NCBI GenBank assembly: GCA_027569505.1
Contig: JAPDFF010000029.1
Coordinates: forward strand, 1-64,000
Source: Chloridium humicola
Taxonomy: Eukaryota; Ascomycota; Sordariomycetes; Chaetosphaeriales; Chaetosphaeriaceae
Direction: 5' to 3'
DNA length: 64,000 nt
Shown: positions 32,401 through 43,482 of the stretch, piece by piece
Layout: every line of letters starts with the position of its first letter
Position numbering within the stretch: position 1 is the first letter of the stretch
Made by a program: the position numbers and the translations under genes
The notes under the pieces: model-generated
The model's input: only the letters and a program-made list of their open reading frames with translations
What the model was told of the DNA's origin: nothing
The model's database searches: none

Positions 32401-34096
32401 GGTAACTCGTTGGCCGCTTTGGAGACATACTTGTTACAAACCCGGGATCCATTCACAACTTTCTACACCAGCTGAACAACAAGTCTCCGAGTTTACCGTG
32501 AAGGAACCTGAATTCAGTACTCAGGAGAGGCGGCAACGGCAACGAAGACAAACCTGGGGGCTAAGCCAAGCTATTTGGCGCCCCGGGGTCCTGTCTGCGA
32601 TTGTCCGCTTCAAGTGTACTGGAGTGTTTCAGTGGGACATGAAAAACAACATTTTGGAAAACACCATCAAGATCCCGGTGCATACTATGACCCTCAGCCC
32701 CGATGGAACCAGGTTGTTGACTGGAGAAGAAGAAGAAGCCGATATCATGACCTTGAGTGTTTGGACAGTCCCTGGTTACCAAAGGGTTACCAGGATTCCG
32801 CGCCATTGGGCACTGCAGGCCACCTCTTTGCTTTTCAGTCCTGACGGGCGGCTGGCATACCTTGCATCTTATCGGTTTTGTGAGGTCTGGGAACCCGAGG
32901 TGCACATGCATCCCGACGCCACCAGTCTCAGCCCAGGCAAGATTGCCGAACATGCAAGCAAGCGGTGCGCTGGGGCAGCCGAGACAGTACCCCACGGCAT
33001 TATAGGAGCTTCGGTTATTGATTAAGAGAACAAGTTCTATTGCTGTGGAAGTTTAAATGGCGAGATGTCCATGTACGACATGAGCAGTGGCCAGCGACTG
33101 ATCGAACTCAGCCACAAACGTTTTTGGCCAAGAGCCTTCACCCGTATTTTCAGCATCGCTGCTTCGCCAATTACTTGTCATATCGCTTCGTCCTGTCAAC
33201 TGGAGGATCTAAGTGGCGTCTACAGAGTCCAAAAGGATACTAGACAGCTGAATCCCCCCGGGCCGCTATTCAAAATCGACCACATGTCGAGGCAGCTCTT
33301 ATTTCACCCCTCGGGAAAATTTTTACTTACTGTCGTCCATGACGCCAAATACGAAACCAACACGATATGCGTATGGGAAGTTGACGCAGGAATTGTTCGT
33401 TGCAAAAAGCACCTGCCCACCTGGGGCAACACGGAGGACGGGATATGGCTCAACCATCTGACTGACGAGTGCTTGCTTGTTGATCTTGGCGACGGTATTC
33501 GCATGTTCAAATGGGGCACGTTGGAAGCAATTCAGGACAGAGATGTCATGACAAGAGGCGCCGTCACTCGGGAATTGGTAAGAGCCCACCAACAACATTG
33601 TGAGGTTGAGGGAGCTCGACCCTGGTGGGACACGCTAAGAATCCGGGTGGGAGACCCTCCATTTACATAGACGGAGAACGCCGTCGTTACCGATGACGAT
33701 ATAGCCTTCAGAGTTGGTTGGGACCCCATTCGCCTCCAGACATTCCCTTCGTCTTCACGGCCGACGACACTCATGGTCATCGATCTCGGTAAACCTCGCG
33801 GATCTGCCGGATCGATGCAACGACAGATTGTGGACCAAGCCATTGCAAGGCGCGTCCTTCGGTTGCTAGGATCATGGCAAACCCGAGTGGTATTTCTCAG
33901 CCACGACTACTGGATTTTCAGCTGGGACTTGCGGGCGGGCATAGCATCGTTGCGGCGACACTGGTGCCTACCCAAGGACTGGCAGAACCCGGCAATGGTG
34001 AGGTTGTGCCAAGTGACTGCGCAAGGCAATATCCTCTGCGCAAAAGACTGGGGGGTCGCTGTTATCCGAGGATTTCGAGGCGCAAACAGTCTGTAG
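29412..34096 (+). pseudogene. SesB-NACHT-WD NLR gene, disrupted
   Basis: Decayed fungal NOD-like receptor. Order: Ser/Pro-rich leader (frame open from 29412; true start uncertain); SesB-like alpha/beta-hydrolase (VHVLGRTSHGTWSW, FTFGYNADFK, MHSMG elbow, MLFLGTPHHGSSFAETLN) to ~30880. Then NACHT with degenerate P-loop GLPGVGKLVLS (31120) and Walker-B WVIDGIDEAD (31425). Then helical linker (WIHAAALLGDVRIL) and WD-like repeats (LSPDGTRLLTG, LLFSPDGRL, LLFHPSGKFLL) to 34096. Introns at about 30295-30365, 30657-30715 and 30880-30931 remain spliceable. Stops in the reading path: TAA 29883, TAA 31781, TAA near 32403, TGA near 32500, TAA ~33022, TAG ~33668; frame changes near 31655 and 32060. Nearly all stops fit CAA/CAG/CGA with C to T. 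The P-loop also lacks its Ser/Thr. These receptors sense non-self and trigger cell death in fungi. Confidence 0.85.
29769..29929 (+). repeat. Duplicated segment, copy A (inside NLR leader)
   Basis: 161 bp, by eye about 95% identical to 53233-53394. Includes a 10-bp hairpin GCTGCAGCTC/GAGCTGCAGC with a 3-base loop. In this copy it lies in frame with the NLR N-terminus and includes the TAA at 29883. Confidence 0.85.
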
Positions 34097-34521
34097 CGGG
34101 CTACAATTTGTGCCTCGTCCCCGGCCGACCCGGAAGGATGGTCGGAGATGACCGGAGATGTTGGTCCGGTTCGGGCTTTGCCAAGATCGGGGTCGGGGGG
34201 CCAAGCCGGGCGCGGGCTCAAACCAGCCAGCACCGACCCGATGACATCACCATTCCATCGACTGGTTCTGTCGGGCTCTGCGATGGTCCCCAGTTTGGCG
34301 ATCTCAAGAAGAAGGGGACGCGCGCCTCGGACGTGTTTCTCCTCTTATTGGGGTCTGGACCTCACCGAACCTCCCGACGACTGACGTCATGACAACGGGC
34401 TGCCAGCCGGGAAAGTGTAGTTGGACCTGCCTGCTGTATCTCTTCAGACCATCTCACGATCTCAATTTCATCCTTTCTTCTCTTAGTTTCATCTCTTCAC
34501 AAAATCATCCACAATAATACC
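34097..34521. promoter_or_regulatory. Upstream region of catalase gene
   Basis: 425 bp between the NLR relic and the catalase start. The last ~80 bases are pyrimidine-rich leader. No specific stress element identified with confidence. Confidence 0.45.
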
Positions 34522-36784
34522 ATGTCCGGCCTCGTCCCCGAAACCATGCAGAAGGTGTCCCACGCCGTGCTCGGCCCCCGCGAGGGCGACAAGCTCAAGG
34601 ACCTCGCGCACAACACAAAGGACGTGTCCCCGAAGGACCGCCTGACCACCGACTATGGCGTCAAGCAGACCACCCACGACGACTGGCTCAAGATTGCCAG
34701 CAAGGACAAGACCGGGCCGCTGCTGCTGGAGGATCCCTTTTCCCGCGAGAAGGTGAGTCTTGGGCTACTGAGCTGGATGGGAATCCTGTACTGACCAGCG
34801 TTAGATCATGAGGTTCGACCACGAGAGAATCCCAGAGCGTGTGGTCCACGCCCGTGGCTCTGGCGCCTTTGGAAAGTTCAAGCTGTACGAGGGAATTGAG
34901 GACCTTACATGTGCCCCTGTCTTAACCGATACGTCGCGGGAGACCCCCGTGTTCGTCCGCTTCTCAACGGTGCTCGGTAGCCGAGGCAGCGCCGACACGG
35001 TCCGCGACGTGCGCGGTTTTGCCGTCAAGTTTTACACCAACGAGGGGAACTGGGATTTGGTAGGAAACGACATTCCCGTGTTCTTCATCCAGGATGCCAT
35101 CAAATTCCCCGACGTCATCCATGCCGGCAAGCCGGAACCTCATAATGAGGTTCCGCAGGCTCAGTCGGCACACAACAACTTCTGGGACTTCCAGTTCAAT
35201 CACACCGAGGCGACGCACATGTTCATGTGGGCGATGAGCGACCGCGCAATTCCCCGCTCCTTCCGCATGATGCAGGGCTTCGGCGTCAACACTTACACAT
35301 TGATCAACGCCAAGGGCGAGCGCCACTTTGTCAAGTTTACCTGGACCCCCGAGCTCGGCGTTCACTCCCTGGTGTGGGACGAGGCGCTCAAGCTGGCAGG
35401 ACAGGACCCCGATTTCCATCGCAAGGATCTGTGGGAGGCCATTGCGAACGGCGTCTTCCCCAAATGGAAGTTCGGCATCCAGACTATCCCCGAGGCAGAC
35501 GAGCACAAGTTCGACTTTGACATCCTTGACGCCACCAAGGTCTGGCCCGAGGATCTGGTCCCGACCCGCTACATCGGCGAGATGGAGCTCAACCGCAACC
35601 CCGACGAGTTCTTCACCCAAGTCGAGCAGATCGCCTTTTGCACGAGCCACATCGTCCCGGGCATCGGCTTCTCCGACGACCCGCTGCTGCAGGGCCGCAA
35701 CTTCAGCTACTTCGACACGCAGATCTCGCGTCTGGGCGTCAACTTCAACGAGCTGCCCATCAACCGGCCCGTGTGCCCCGTCATGAACTTCAACCGCGAC
35801 GGCGCCCTGCGCCACACCATCAACCGCGGCACCGTCAACTACTGGCCCAACCGGTACGAGGCCTGCCCCGCAGCCACCAAGCAAGAAGGCGGCTACGTCG
35901 AGTACGCCCAGAAAGTCGCGGGCATGAAAGCTCGCATGCGCAGCGACAAGTTCAAAGAACACTTCAGCCAAGCCCAAATGTTCTGGAACTCCATGTCCCC
36001 CGTCGAAAAGCACCACATCATCAACGCCTTCGGCTTCGAGCTCGACCACTGCGAAGACCCCGTCGTGTTCGGCCGCATGGTCCAACGCCTCGCCGACATC
36101 GACCTCGGCCTCGCCCAAACCGTCTGCGAGCTCGTCGGCGGCGACATGCCCTCCTCCGGCCGGCCCAACACCGGCCGCCGCGCCCCGGCCCTTAGCCAAA
36201 TGGAATTCCCCGGCGCCAAACCCACCATCGCCTCCCGCCGCGTCGCCATCCTCATCGCCGACGGCTACGACGCAGCCGCCTATAACGCCGCCTACGCCGC
36301 GCTCTCCGCCGCCATGGCCGTGCCCCTCGTCATCGGCACAAACCGCCGCAAGGTCACGGCCGCGGGTGGCGCCCACTCGGTCCAACCACACCACCACCTC
36401 GAGGGCTTCCGCTCGACCATGGTCGACGCGGTCTTCATCCCCGGCGGCGCCCAGTCTGTCACCACCCTAAGCAAGAACGGACGCGCGCTGCACTGGATTC
36501 GCGAGGCGTTTGGGCATCTGAAGACGATTGGCGCTACTGGGGAGGCGGTGGATCTGGTGAATAGCGCAATTGGGTTGCCGAATGTGAGCGTTTCTGAGGA
36601 CGGGCAGGTGTGTGAGAGTTATGGCGTAGTGACGATGAGGACGCTGAAGCCGGAGAGTTTGAGCGAGGCGGTGGAGGTGGCTAAGGGGGCAAAGGGGTTT
36701 ATGGAGCAGTTCTTTTATGGGATTTCGCAGCATCGGTGCTGGGATAGGGAGTTGGCTGGGTTGCATAGTTTGGTTGCGTACTAA
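34522..36784 (+). CDS. Large-subunit catalase with DJ-1/PfpI-like domain
   Basis: 736-aa haem catalase dismutating hydrogen peroxide to water and oxygen. Exons 34522-34752 and 34805-36784 (GTGAGT donor, CTGACC branch, TTAG acceptor, phase 0). Catalytic His92 lies in RVVHARGSGAFG, Asn165 in VGNDIPVFFIQD, and the proximal haem ligand Tyr379 in RNFSYFDTQISR. The ~500-residue core is followed by a GATase1/DJ-1-like C-terminal domain (RVAILIADGYD ... DAVFIPGGAQS), the mark of large-subunit catalases such as bacterial HPII and fungal CatA/Cat-1. No signal peptide, so cytosolic or conidial rather than secreted. Third-codon C bias is extreme up to about 36480, then switches to G. A long antisense frame in this gene is an artefact of that bias. 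Confidence 0.93.
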
Positions 36785-37600
36785 GGGGAGAGGGGTGGTG
36801 CGAGGTTGGTGGAGGGGGGGATTTTGAGGGAATGATATAATGGGAGGAAGGAGGTAACGTTTGATACAATTTGGGATGCTTCAAAGGAGTATATTTCATG
36901 CGGTATGTATGGCGGCGTTTTGCAGCTAAAAAAACAGCCCAAATGTCAGGCGAATGTCGATTCTGAACATTTCCTTCCTTTGTGAATGGGCCGGTGCGGC
37001 GGGTGTGCTGCCCTGTATCCGCGGTTGGCTCGTCGGCGATGACGATCCTCAGCCAGTCGTCCTCTGAGACCTTGGCCGTCCTCGGAGAGCTTGGCGGTTC
37101 TCCCATAGAACACAGAACAGAACAGACCACCAGTTTCCCACGGCTTCCAACAGTGTATAAATAGTAACACCGGGGAAGTGGTAAAACTAGCTTGGACAGC
37201 GCGGTGGGAGCACCAGAGGGATGCTCAATCTGAGAGACGAGGCGCACTGAGGTGAGGCACGGAGGCGCTGCGAGCACTGCTTAATTCTGCTAATAGAAAG
37301 CTCAGGGATAAAATGCTGTCCCGCCAAGACAGAGAAACTCAATTCATCCAGGGACACACACAAGTTCCTGAAAGTGGGTTTTTACTCTCGGCAAACGGCT
37401 AAACAAGCCGCTTGTTGGCCGGTTTAAAATGAATTGAACCAAAAAGAGGCTCGCTAACGTGAGATAGGCAGGTGGTAAGGAGGTAAGGCTAGATATCTCC
37501 ACAGCCGTTGGTCCTCAAGTCCAGTTCGGACGCCGTCTTGTCTCCCTCTCTCCATGATTTCCATCACCATCCAACAACACCAACAAAAAAAGCCGCCGCC
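36785..37600. other. Intergenic, no gene seen
   Basis: 0.8 kb between catalase and the GPI-type protein gene; a minus-strand frame that overlaps the catalase end is Pro/Ser-rich and looks spurious. A purine/A-rich leader precedes ATG 37601. Confidence 0.55.
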
Positions 37601-38374
37601 ATGGTCCGCCCCGTCCTCTCCCTCGCCCTCGCGGCCCTCGCGCTTCTCCCCTCCCCAACGACCGCCTACCAGGTCGTTGAAGACGGCCCCAACGTCCTCG
37701 ACGAGTGCGCCGCCTGCCCGTTTCTGTACAAGACCTTCTACATGTGCGCCAGAACCGTCTCCGGACCGACCCGCACCAACGTCGGGGAGTGCGTCTGCCC
37801 GCCCCGCGCCTCCGAGGGCTCCGACAACGGCTGGTACCCATACATCGAGGCGTGCCAGGGCTGCCTGCCCGCCAAGGACTCGGGCGACTTCTGGAGCAAC
37901 ATGGGCGGCATGTTCTGGCAGTCGGTGAATATCTGCCGCGGGGACCGCAACGTCACGAGCGATGCGGATGGTGTGCTGTGTGTAGGGTCTGAAAAGGCGG
38001 AGAATTGCCTGGCGCTGCGGGACGCGTCCGAGGGGCCGTCGTGGGTGAGCTTTCGGCTGGTCGGGAACGAGAAGCAGAACAGCAACAAGACAAAGGTGTT
38101 GAATTTGGCGGCGTTCAAGCCCAACTCAACGTCGAGCGAGGCGGCAGCGCCGTCGACTACGGCTAAGACCACTGCGCCGGGAACCGCCACGGGACTGGAG
38201 AGTGTGGCAGCGAGCACTACGGCGCCGCCGGCTACTGCTACTGGGGCGGGCACTGACCAGACCGTGACGACGACAACCTCCTCGTCCTTGGCAGCGGCTC
38301 GGTTGAGCCAGGGATCGCCGGCGGGGTATGCTCTGGGCGGGCTGGTGGTTGCTGGGATTGTTGGGCTGCTTTGA
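37601..38374 (+). CDS. Secreted Cys-rich GPI-type surface protein
   Basis: 257-aa predicted extracellular protein. ATG 37601 (GCCGCCATGG, strong context) starts an N-terminal signal peptide (MVRPVLSLALAALALLPSPTTA). A globular cysteine-rich domain follows (about residues 25-170; CAACPFLYKTFYMCARTV, GECVCPP, CQGCLP, ICRGDRN) with N-glycosylation sites. A Ser/Thr/Ala-rich stalk (about 175-235) and a hydrophobic tail (YALGGLVVAGIVGLL) complete a classical GPI-anchor signal. The frame extends upstream to 37508 but that would bury the signal peptide. Family not recognised; likely a cell-wall or membrane surface protein. Single exon. Confidence 0.75.
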   Translation: MVRPVLSLALAALALLPSPTTAYQVVEDGPNVLDECAACPFLYKTFYMCARTVSGPTRTNVGECVCPPRASEGSDNGWYPYIEACQGCLPAKDSGDFWSNMGGMFWQSVNICRGDRNVTSDADGVLCVGSEKAENCLALRDASEGPSWVSFRLVGNEKQNSNKTKVLNLAAFKPNSTSSEAAAPSTTAKTTAPGTATGLESVAASTTAPPATATGAGTDQTVTTTTSSSLAAARLSQGSPAGYALGGLVVAGIVGLL

Positions 38375-39213
38375 GGAGAGGGAGAAGAGGTTGGACGTTT
38401 GCTGCGTCGATCGCGCGCATGTAATGTTAATGTCAATGGATAAATAGGTAGAGTCGGCGGCCCGGCCGGTTTTAGAAGTGTGGGACTGTCATTCTTTCGC
38501 ATTCACTACGCCGATTACATTCCGAGTCTGAAGACATCCTCTACGTTGTGCCCGGTCTTGAAAAAACAACTTAACGATAGCCGTCATCTTCCTCCACGAG
38601 TCCAGATTCCTGAGCCTGCTTGTAGAGCGAGACGCAAAGTATCTACTGCTTGTGACTTTTCACACGAAGCGCGCCCTCGCCCATTCTGGTAGCGGCAGGA
38701 CGATTTGGGGCATCCCGGCTGAGGCGTTTGGTGTATTAACTAACAACAATATGCAGCCTGTCGGTGCCACCAAAGCCAATTCGTACACACATTGGGAATG
38801 GGAATAGCACTGGGGCCAGGATTAGGAGAACCAAGACTGAAATCCAGGCCTAGGGGCCAGATTGGTGATGACGAGGCGGGAGGGCTTCACTTGGGGATAG
38901 GGTCCATAGTTCCGATTAACTAGAGCACTTGGTTGGATTTTCCACAACCAACCACCTCTTGCTTTAGTGCAGAAGATGTGCATAGGGTGCTTCAAGCTCA
39001 TTGCTTTTCGTTCTTTTCGGATCAACGTGTTGGCTGGCGTGTTGCATAAGGAGTCAAAGAGAGTTACATAACTCGACCAAGCAAGATCATCGTTCTATTA
39101 AGCAGTCCCTAAGACAGCGCTGTGCCTAACCAATATTCCCGCCAAACACCCGCCCTCCTATTCCCATCTAACCTTCCAAATATGATACCCAAAACCTCAA
39201 ACGCCACGCTCCC
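38375..39213. other. Convergent intergenic region
   Basis: 0.84 kb between convergent 3' ends of the surface-protein and Zn2Cys6 genes. No recognised gene. Confidence 0.55.
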
Positions 39214-41929
39214 CTACTGAAACCCCACAGCCCCCGTCATCCCAAACGCCCCATCCCACCACGAGAACGGATCCCTCCCAATCTGCGGCGCCAGCCCGCT
39301 CGGCAAGCTCAAGTTCAGCGTCGCAATGGTATCCAGCCCCGCCGCCGACGCCATGACCGAGTACCGCGTCCACCAGTCCGGGTCTTCCCCCGCCGCAGCT
39401 CCTCCTCCTGCTTGCGCCCCTCCTGCTGCTACCGCACCCCCTACCCCAGCTGGTATTTGCCCCTGTCCCGGCCCGCCTACTGGTACCGCATCCAGCTGCT
39501 GTTGTACTCCGAGGGCGTTTGGCGCAGGACTCTGGCCCCTTGAGGAGGAGGACGCCGCCGTCGTTGAGCGCAGCGAGGCGTTGAGCAGAATCTCGAGGAA
39601 GCGGGCGTAGCGGTTGGCCATGTGGGTGTCGTCGGGGGAGGCGTTGCGGATGGCGGTGGTGGAGGCGCGGAGGAGCTGGATGTTGGGGTGGGCGTTGGTT
39701 ACGTCGGGGGTTGTTGTGAGGGTGCTTTTGAGGAGATGGAGGTTGGCGGCGACGATGAAGACCCAGCACCGAACAGGGAGATATCTCCCTAGGTTCGATG
39801 GTCCCATGACGTTGACCACGATGGATAGGATTTGGTGGCTGGCGTGGGTGGCCTGGTCGGCAAGCCTGGTGAGGGCGGCGACTTTGGGATCGAGGGGATC
39901 AGACGGCGGCTTATCGGGCTCGGATGATTTGGCGAGGTGGTGTTGGAGGGCTGAGTAGGCGGGCGCAAAGCTGTACATGACCGAGTAGTGGTACTCGAGA
40001 TCGAGGACGGCACTGAGCAGTGGTGCTTGGCCTGGCGAGAGTCAGCAGAAGCAATCAGGAGCTGACACAGACACGCACTTGAGTTCAGACAGGTAGAATG
40101 CTGCCGCTTCCAGCGAGCAAAAGACCGCTCGATGTGCTGCAGTTCCGGCAGAATATTGGGGTTCGCCAACGTAAATCCCCCTTTCTTCAGAGATTCCAAC
40201 AAGAGCGTGGCCTTCTTAGTTTCGGCAGCCAGATCGTAGTAGCTCTCCCACAGCGCCGTGTCAGGTAGAATGGCGGCAAAGGTGGTCGAGTACCGATTCC
40301 GGACGACCTCGCTCGAGCGTTCAGGGAGAAGAGGGTTCAAGCCCAAGCGCATTGCGAGGTTTTCGTCAGCCAGGTAGACGAAGACGCAGATCAGCTGGTT
40401 CCATTGCTGCTTGCATAACTCTTGTTCGGACGCCGGCGGTCCGGTGGATGCCTGGGCGTCGAAGTAGTCGAAGCAGCAGCCTTCCTGGGCGAGGGCGATG
40501 GCGGTGGAGAGGAGCATCCTGCCATCAGTCAGAACACATTCGGGGAATATCCCTTCGGCTTCTAAAGAAATACTACATTGACCGACCATGACATCTTGTT
40601 GCTCCGGTAGGCCGGGGCAACAATGTTGAGACTCTCGAGTAGAGTCGCCATGCCGTACCGTTCCTGGCTCGTCAGCGAGGTGATTTGGCCTGGCTTTGTA
40701 CCAAAGGACGGACGGCGCGACGCCGGCGAGGCGCTAAACATGTCGCCATCCTCCTCCTCGGAAAAGGCAGCTGGGTTGTTGATGGCCTTGGAGTGCCACT
40801 CGATCATGAGTAGCATGGCGGCGATGGCGCCAGGTGATCTCGTGTATGGCGAGCCCCACAGGGCCGAGTGCAGATATCTCCGGAGAAACTTCCAGGCCTG
40901 CCAGTGGATGCGTTCAGAGCGGATCTCGCCGTGAGAGCCGGACAGCATGTGGTAGCGAGATGATAGGGTGAGAAGACTGATGGACAGTAACGGTTCCTCG
41001 GCGAGCAGGAGGCCGTATCTGCTCCTCTCTCGGTAAAAGGGGTGGACGACGGGCCGTAGCGACCACATAACGTCGAAGTAAAAGTCCAGGTACTCGGTGG
41101 CCTCGCTCTTTGTGAGGACGCCCTTCCGGACCAGGATAAATTTATCCCAGTCCATTTCGCCGGGCGGCTCTCGCAGCCCAAGCAGCGCATCACCGGCGGC
41201 AACCTCAGAAGGTGTCGGGTTGTTGCTGGCACTCGCAGGGCCGGCTACCCGGGGACTCTTGTTCTGCTCCCCAGCTGCGGTAAAGGTTAGTAGGTCGAGG
41301 GCATCAGCTGCGTTGTGGAGCTGGGCCGAAATGATGCGACTGCGGGCTGTCGGCTGTGGCTGGCTCATGGTTGACGACACCTCGTTCGGCGAGGCATTGG
41401 CGTTTGGTGGACCAACTGGGAGTGAAATTGATGGTAGCGGCGACCGCATAGCCTCGTCCGAGTCCCTTTGAATGGTGCTGAACCAAGTGTTGGTCCCGTG
41501 GCGGGCGGAAGGGCCGCCATTGCTGGTACATGTCCGGCCTTGCTGCTCGACTGGAGACGACGTCGACAGGGGCGAGCAGCTGGCTATCCCGCCGGCACCT
41601 TCAACCCTGCCGTTCCCTGGCGACAAAGCGTTGGCGGTACGACTGAGCCTGCGACGCGTGTTCCTGGTCTCGCTGAACTCACAGCCGTCAGGATGGCCAT
41701 CGGCAACACAGCGGCGGCATGGCTGGCGGTTGTCGGCCTCGTCGGGGACACAGCGCGACTTGCGCCGCCTGCACGGCTCGCATGACTGGTATGCGCGCCG
41801 GCGCTTGAGCTCGGGGGGAGAGCCCGGGTGGTTGACGGGCAGGAACTGGAGAGGCGGCGCGGAGGGAGTCTGTGCCGGTGCCGGAGCCGGATGATGTCCC
41901 GCGTCTGGGCGGGCGGTGTTGCCTGTCAT
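39214..41929 (-). CDS. Zn2Cys6 fungal transcription factor
   Basis: 866-aa regulator. Exons 40587-41929, 40079-40518 and 39214-40031; both joins keep phase (donors GTCGGT and GTGCGT, acceptors GGCAG and GCCAG). The binuclear zinc cluster is near residues 45-85: CEPCRRRKSRC, then CRRCVADGHPDGC, preceded by a Pro-rich start and followed by a Ser/Pro linker. The middle homology (fungal-specific transcription factor) region begins around residue 260: WDKFILVRKGVLTKSEATEY, LRPVVHPFY, EEPLLSISLLTLSSRYH, IAAMLLMIEWHSK. It ends in a Gly/Ala-rich tail. ATG 41929 is chosen as the nearest start; upstream codons are an Arg-Cys dipeptide run from a (CGGCAG)n tract and are unlikely to be translated. It is divergently transcribed from the MFS transporter gene and may regulate it. 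Confidence 0.87.
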
Positions 41930-43482
41930 CGGGCAGCGGCAGCGGCAGCGGCAGCGGTGGGTGTGATTTTGTGACAGTGCGGTCCGCGTGGTTGGAGACA
42001 CGAGTGGGCGGAATGTAGCGTGGAAGTGGAACGAACGGGGGAGGGTTGGCAGTCGCAAAGGGTCAGGCCCCGGAAAGTCTCCATCCGTCCAATCCGGTGG
42101 GGAACGCGACGAATTTGAGCTCAGACGACTCCACCCACCCCGCGTTCGGAGTCGATAGCTCCAACCGCCAAGACGCGGGGGGACGGTTTGGGAATGGAGA
42201 TTTTGGAGACTGCACGTGGGTCCATGGTCGAGTGCGCCCAAATGGTGCCAAACAAGGTTAGGCGTGTCCCACTCGCCCAGGCACCGCAGCCACAGCGGAA
42301 CGCTCGACTCTGGCCCCGCTTCGTCTCATCCAGGACCGCTTTTCCACTTTTGCCTTCTCCTTTGTGTTTTCCAGGGAGTCGGAGTCCCCAGATTCAGCAC
42401 CCAGTGTGGGCCGTGTGGGCTCTGGAACTGTCGGCAGTCGTTTTGCGAAACCCAACACGAATCTTTTGTTGGATCGCGACACCATGGTGGACCTCAAGGA
42501 GCAGTGGTGGGACGGCCACGATTTGAGACTCGAGGCGACGGCAACCCGACGATCTCTGCTCACGGGTTGCTCAGGCAAGTGGTCGTTGGCCAATTCGTCG
42601 CCGTGCTTCTTCCCCTCTTCGACTCTCTCCATGAGAGGGTAGCATTCATCATCCTCTGTCCTTCCATTGGCCGTCCTCATAGCCGAACTGCTCACCCGAG
42701 TGTCCAACTGCATTCTTTAGTCACCCAAAGAGTGCTACGAGCCAGCCTCCCCCGGACACCAGGACCCGACAGCGGCATTGCTTTCGGGAGGAAGCCGAGG
42801 ACACGCTGACACCGAGAACAAATTCGCGTCTTGTCTTTGGTCAGATCTTGTTGCCCAGTCCCAGTCCCCACTCGATCTCGTCTCAACCCCCGCATCCGTT
42901 GAAGGTGGACCATCCCGAGAATCTGGGGAACGCCAAAATAAGCGGTGACGCACATGACACCGTTCCGTCGCGCCCTTTGCCGTGCGGTGTCAAACAAGTC
43001 AGCTGGGAGACGGCCAGGGATCACGATGTTGATGAGACCGGAATGGGTCCACAAACCGGTGAGTCTCCCCACCAACGTGCTCAAGCTAGGACGGCCGGAT
43101 CTTCCTGGCGCGGGATAGCCTCCGCGGATCGGACCAAAGCGGCAATGTATCCGCGGCAATATCCAATCCCCAGACTCCCAACAAGCAGGCAATGGGGGCG
43201 CGGATCCGGGGTGCTGAACGATGACAGGTTGGAAGCAACTCCCGCTCGCTCTTGAAGTGCCCCCCGGCAGCTGCGGTCGGGAAATGAGATGGGGCGGCCA
43301 GAACATGGCATCCATGTGCGCATCCGCTGCCAAGAAAGTTGGGGGAAGCATCAAGTGGGCCGATGAACATCACTCCATCTTGTTAAAACCCATGGCTGAC
43401 ACCCACGAGATGCAGGACTCTCGCTCTACTCATCCCTCCCCGATATCCAACTTCTGACCCTCCCGGGATCATACACGACACG
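41930..43482. promoter_or_regulatory. Shared divergent promoter, Zn2Cys6 factor and MFS gene
   Basis: 1.55 kb between two divergent start codons. It starts with an imperfect (CGGCAG)n tract at about 41933-41957 in the regulator's leader. CGG triplets facing CCG are frequent near the transporter; the clearest palindrome is CGGATCCG at 43201-43208, and CCGCGG occurs at about 43122 and 43151. Such CGG-n-CCG arrangements are the kind bound by Zn2Cys6 dimers, but specificity here is unknown. No convincing gene lies inside. Confidence 0.5.
43201..43208. promoter_or_regulatory. CGG-AT-CCG palindrome, candidate Zn2Cys6 site
   Basis: Perfect inverted CGG triplets spaced by two bases, 275 bp upstream of the MFS start and on the side facing the regulator gene. 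Candidate only; short palindromes occur by chance in GC-rich DNA. Confidence 0.3.

Noticed and set aside
34964..36397. 477-codon minus-strand frame opposite the catalase
   Set aside because: Val/Gly/Asp-rich translation caused by the extreme third-position C bias of the catalase; no domain.
36699..37277. 192-codon minus-strand frame overlapping the catalase end
   Set aside because: Low-complexity Pro/Ser/Thr ending, overlaps a well-supported gene and has no homology signal visible.
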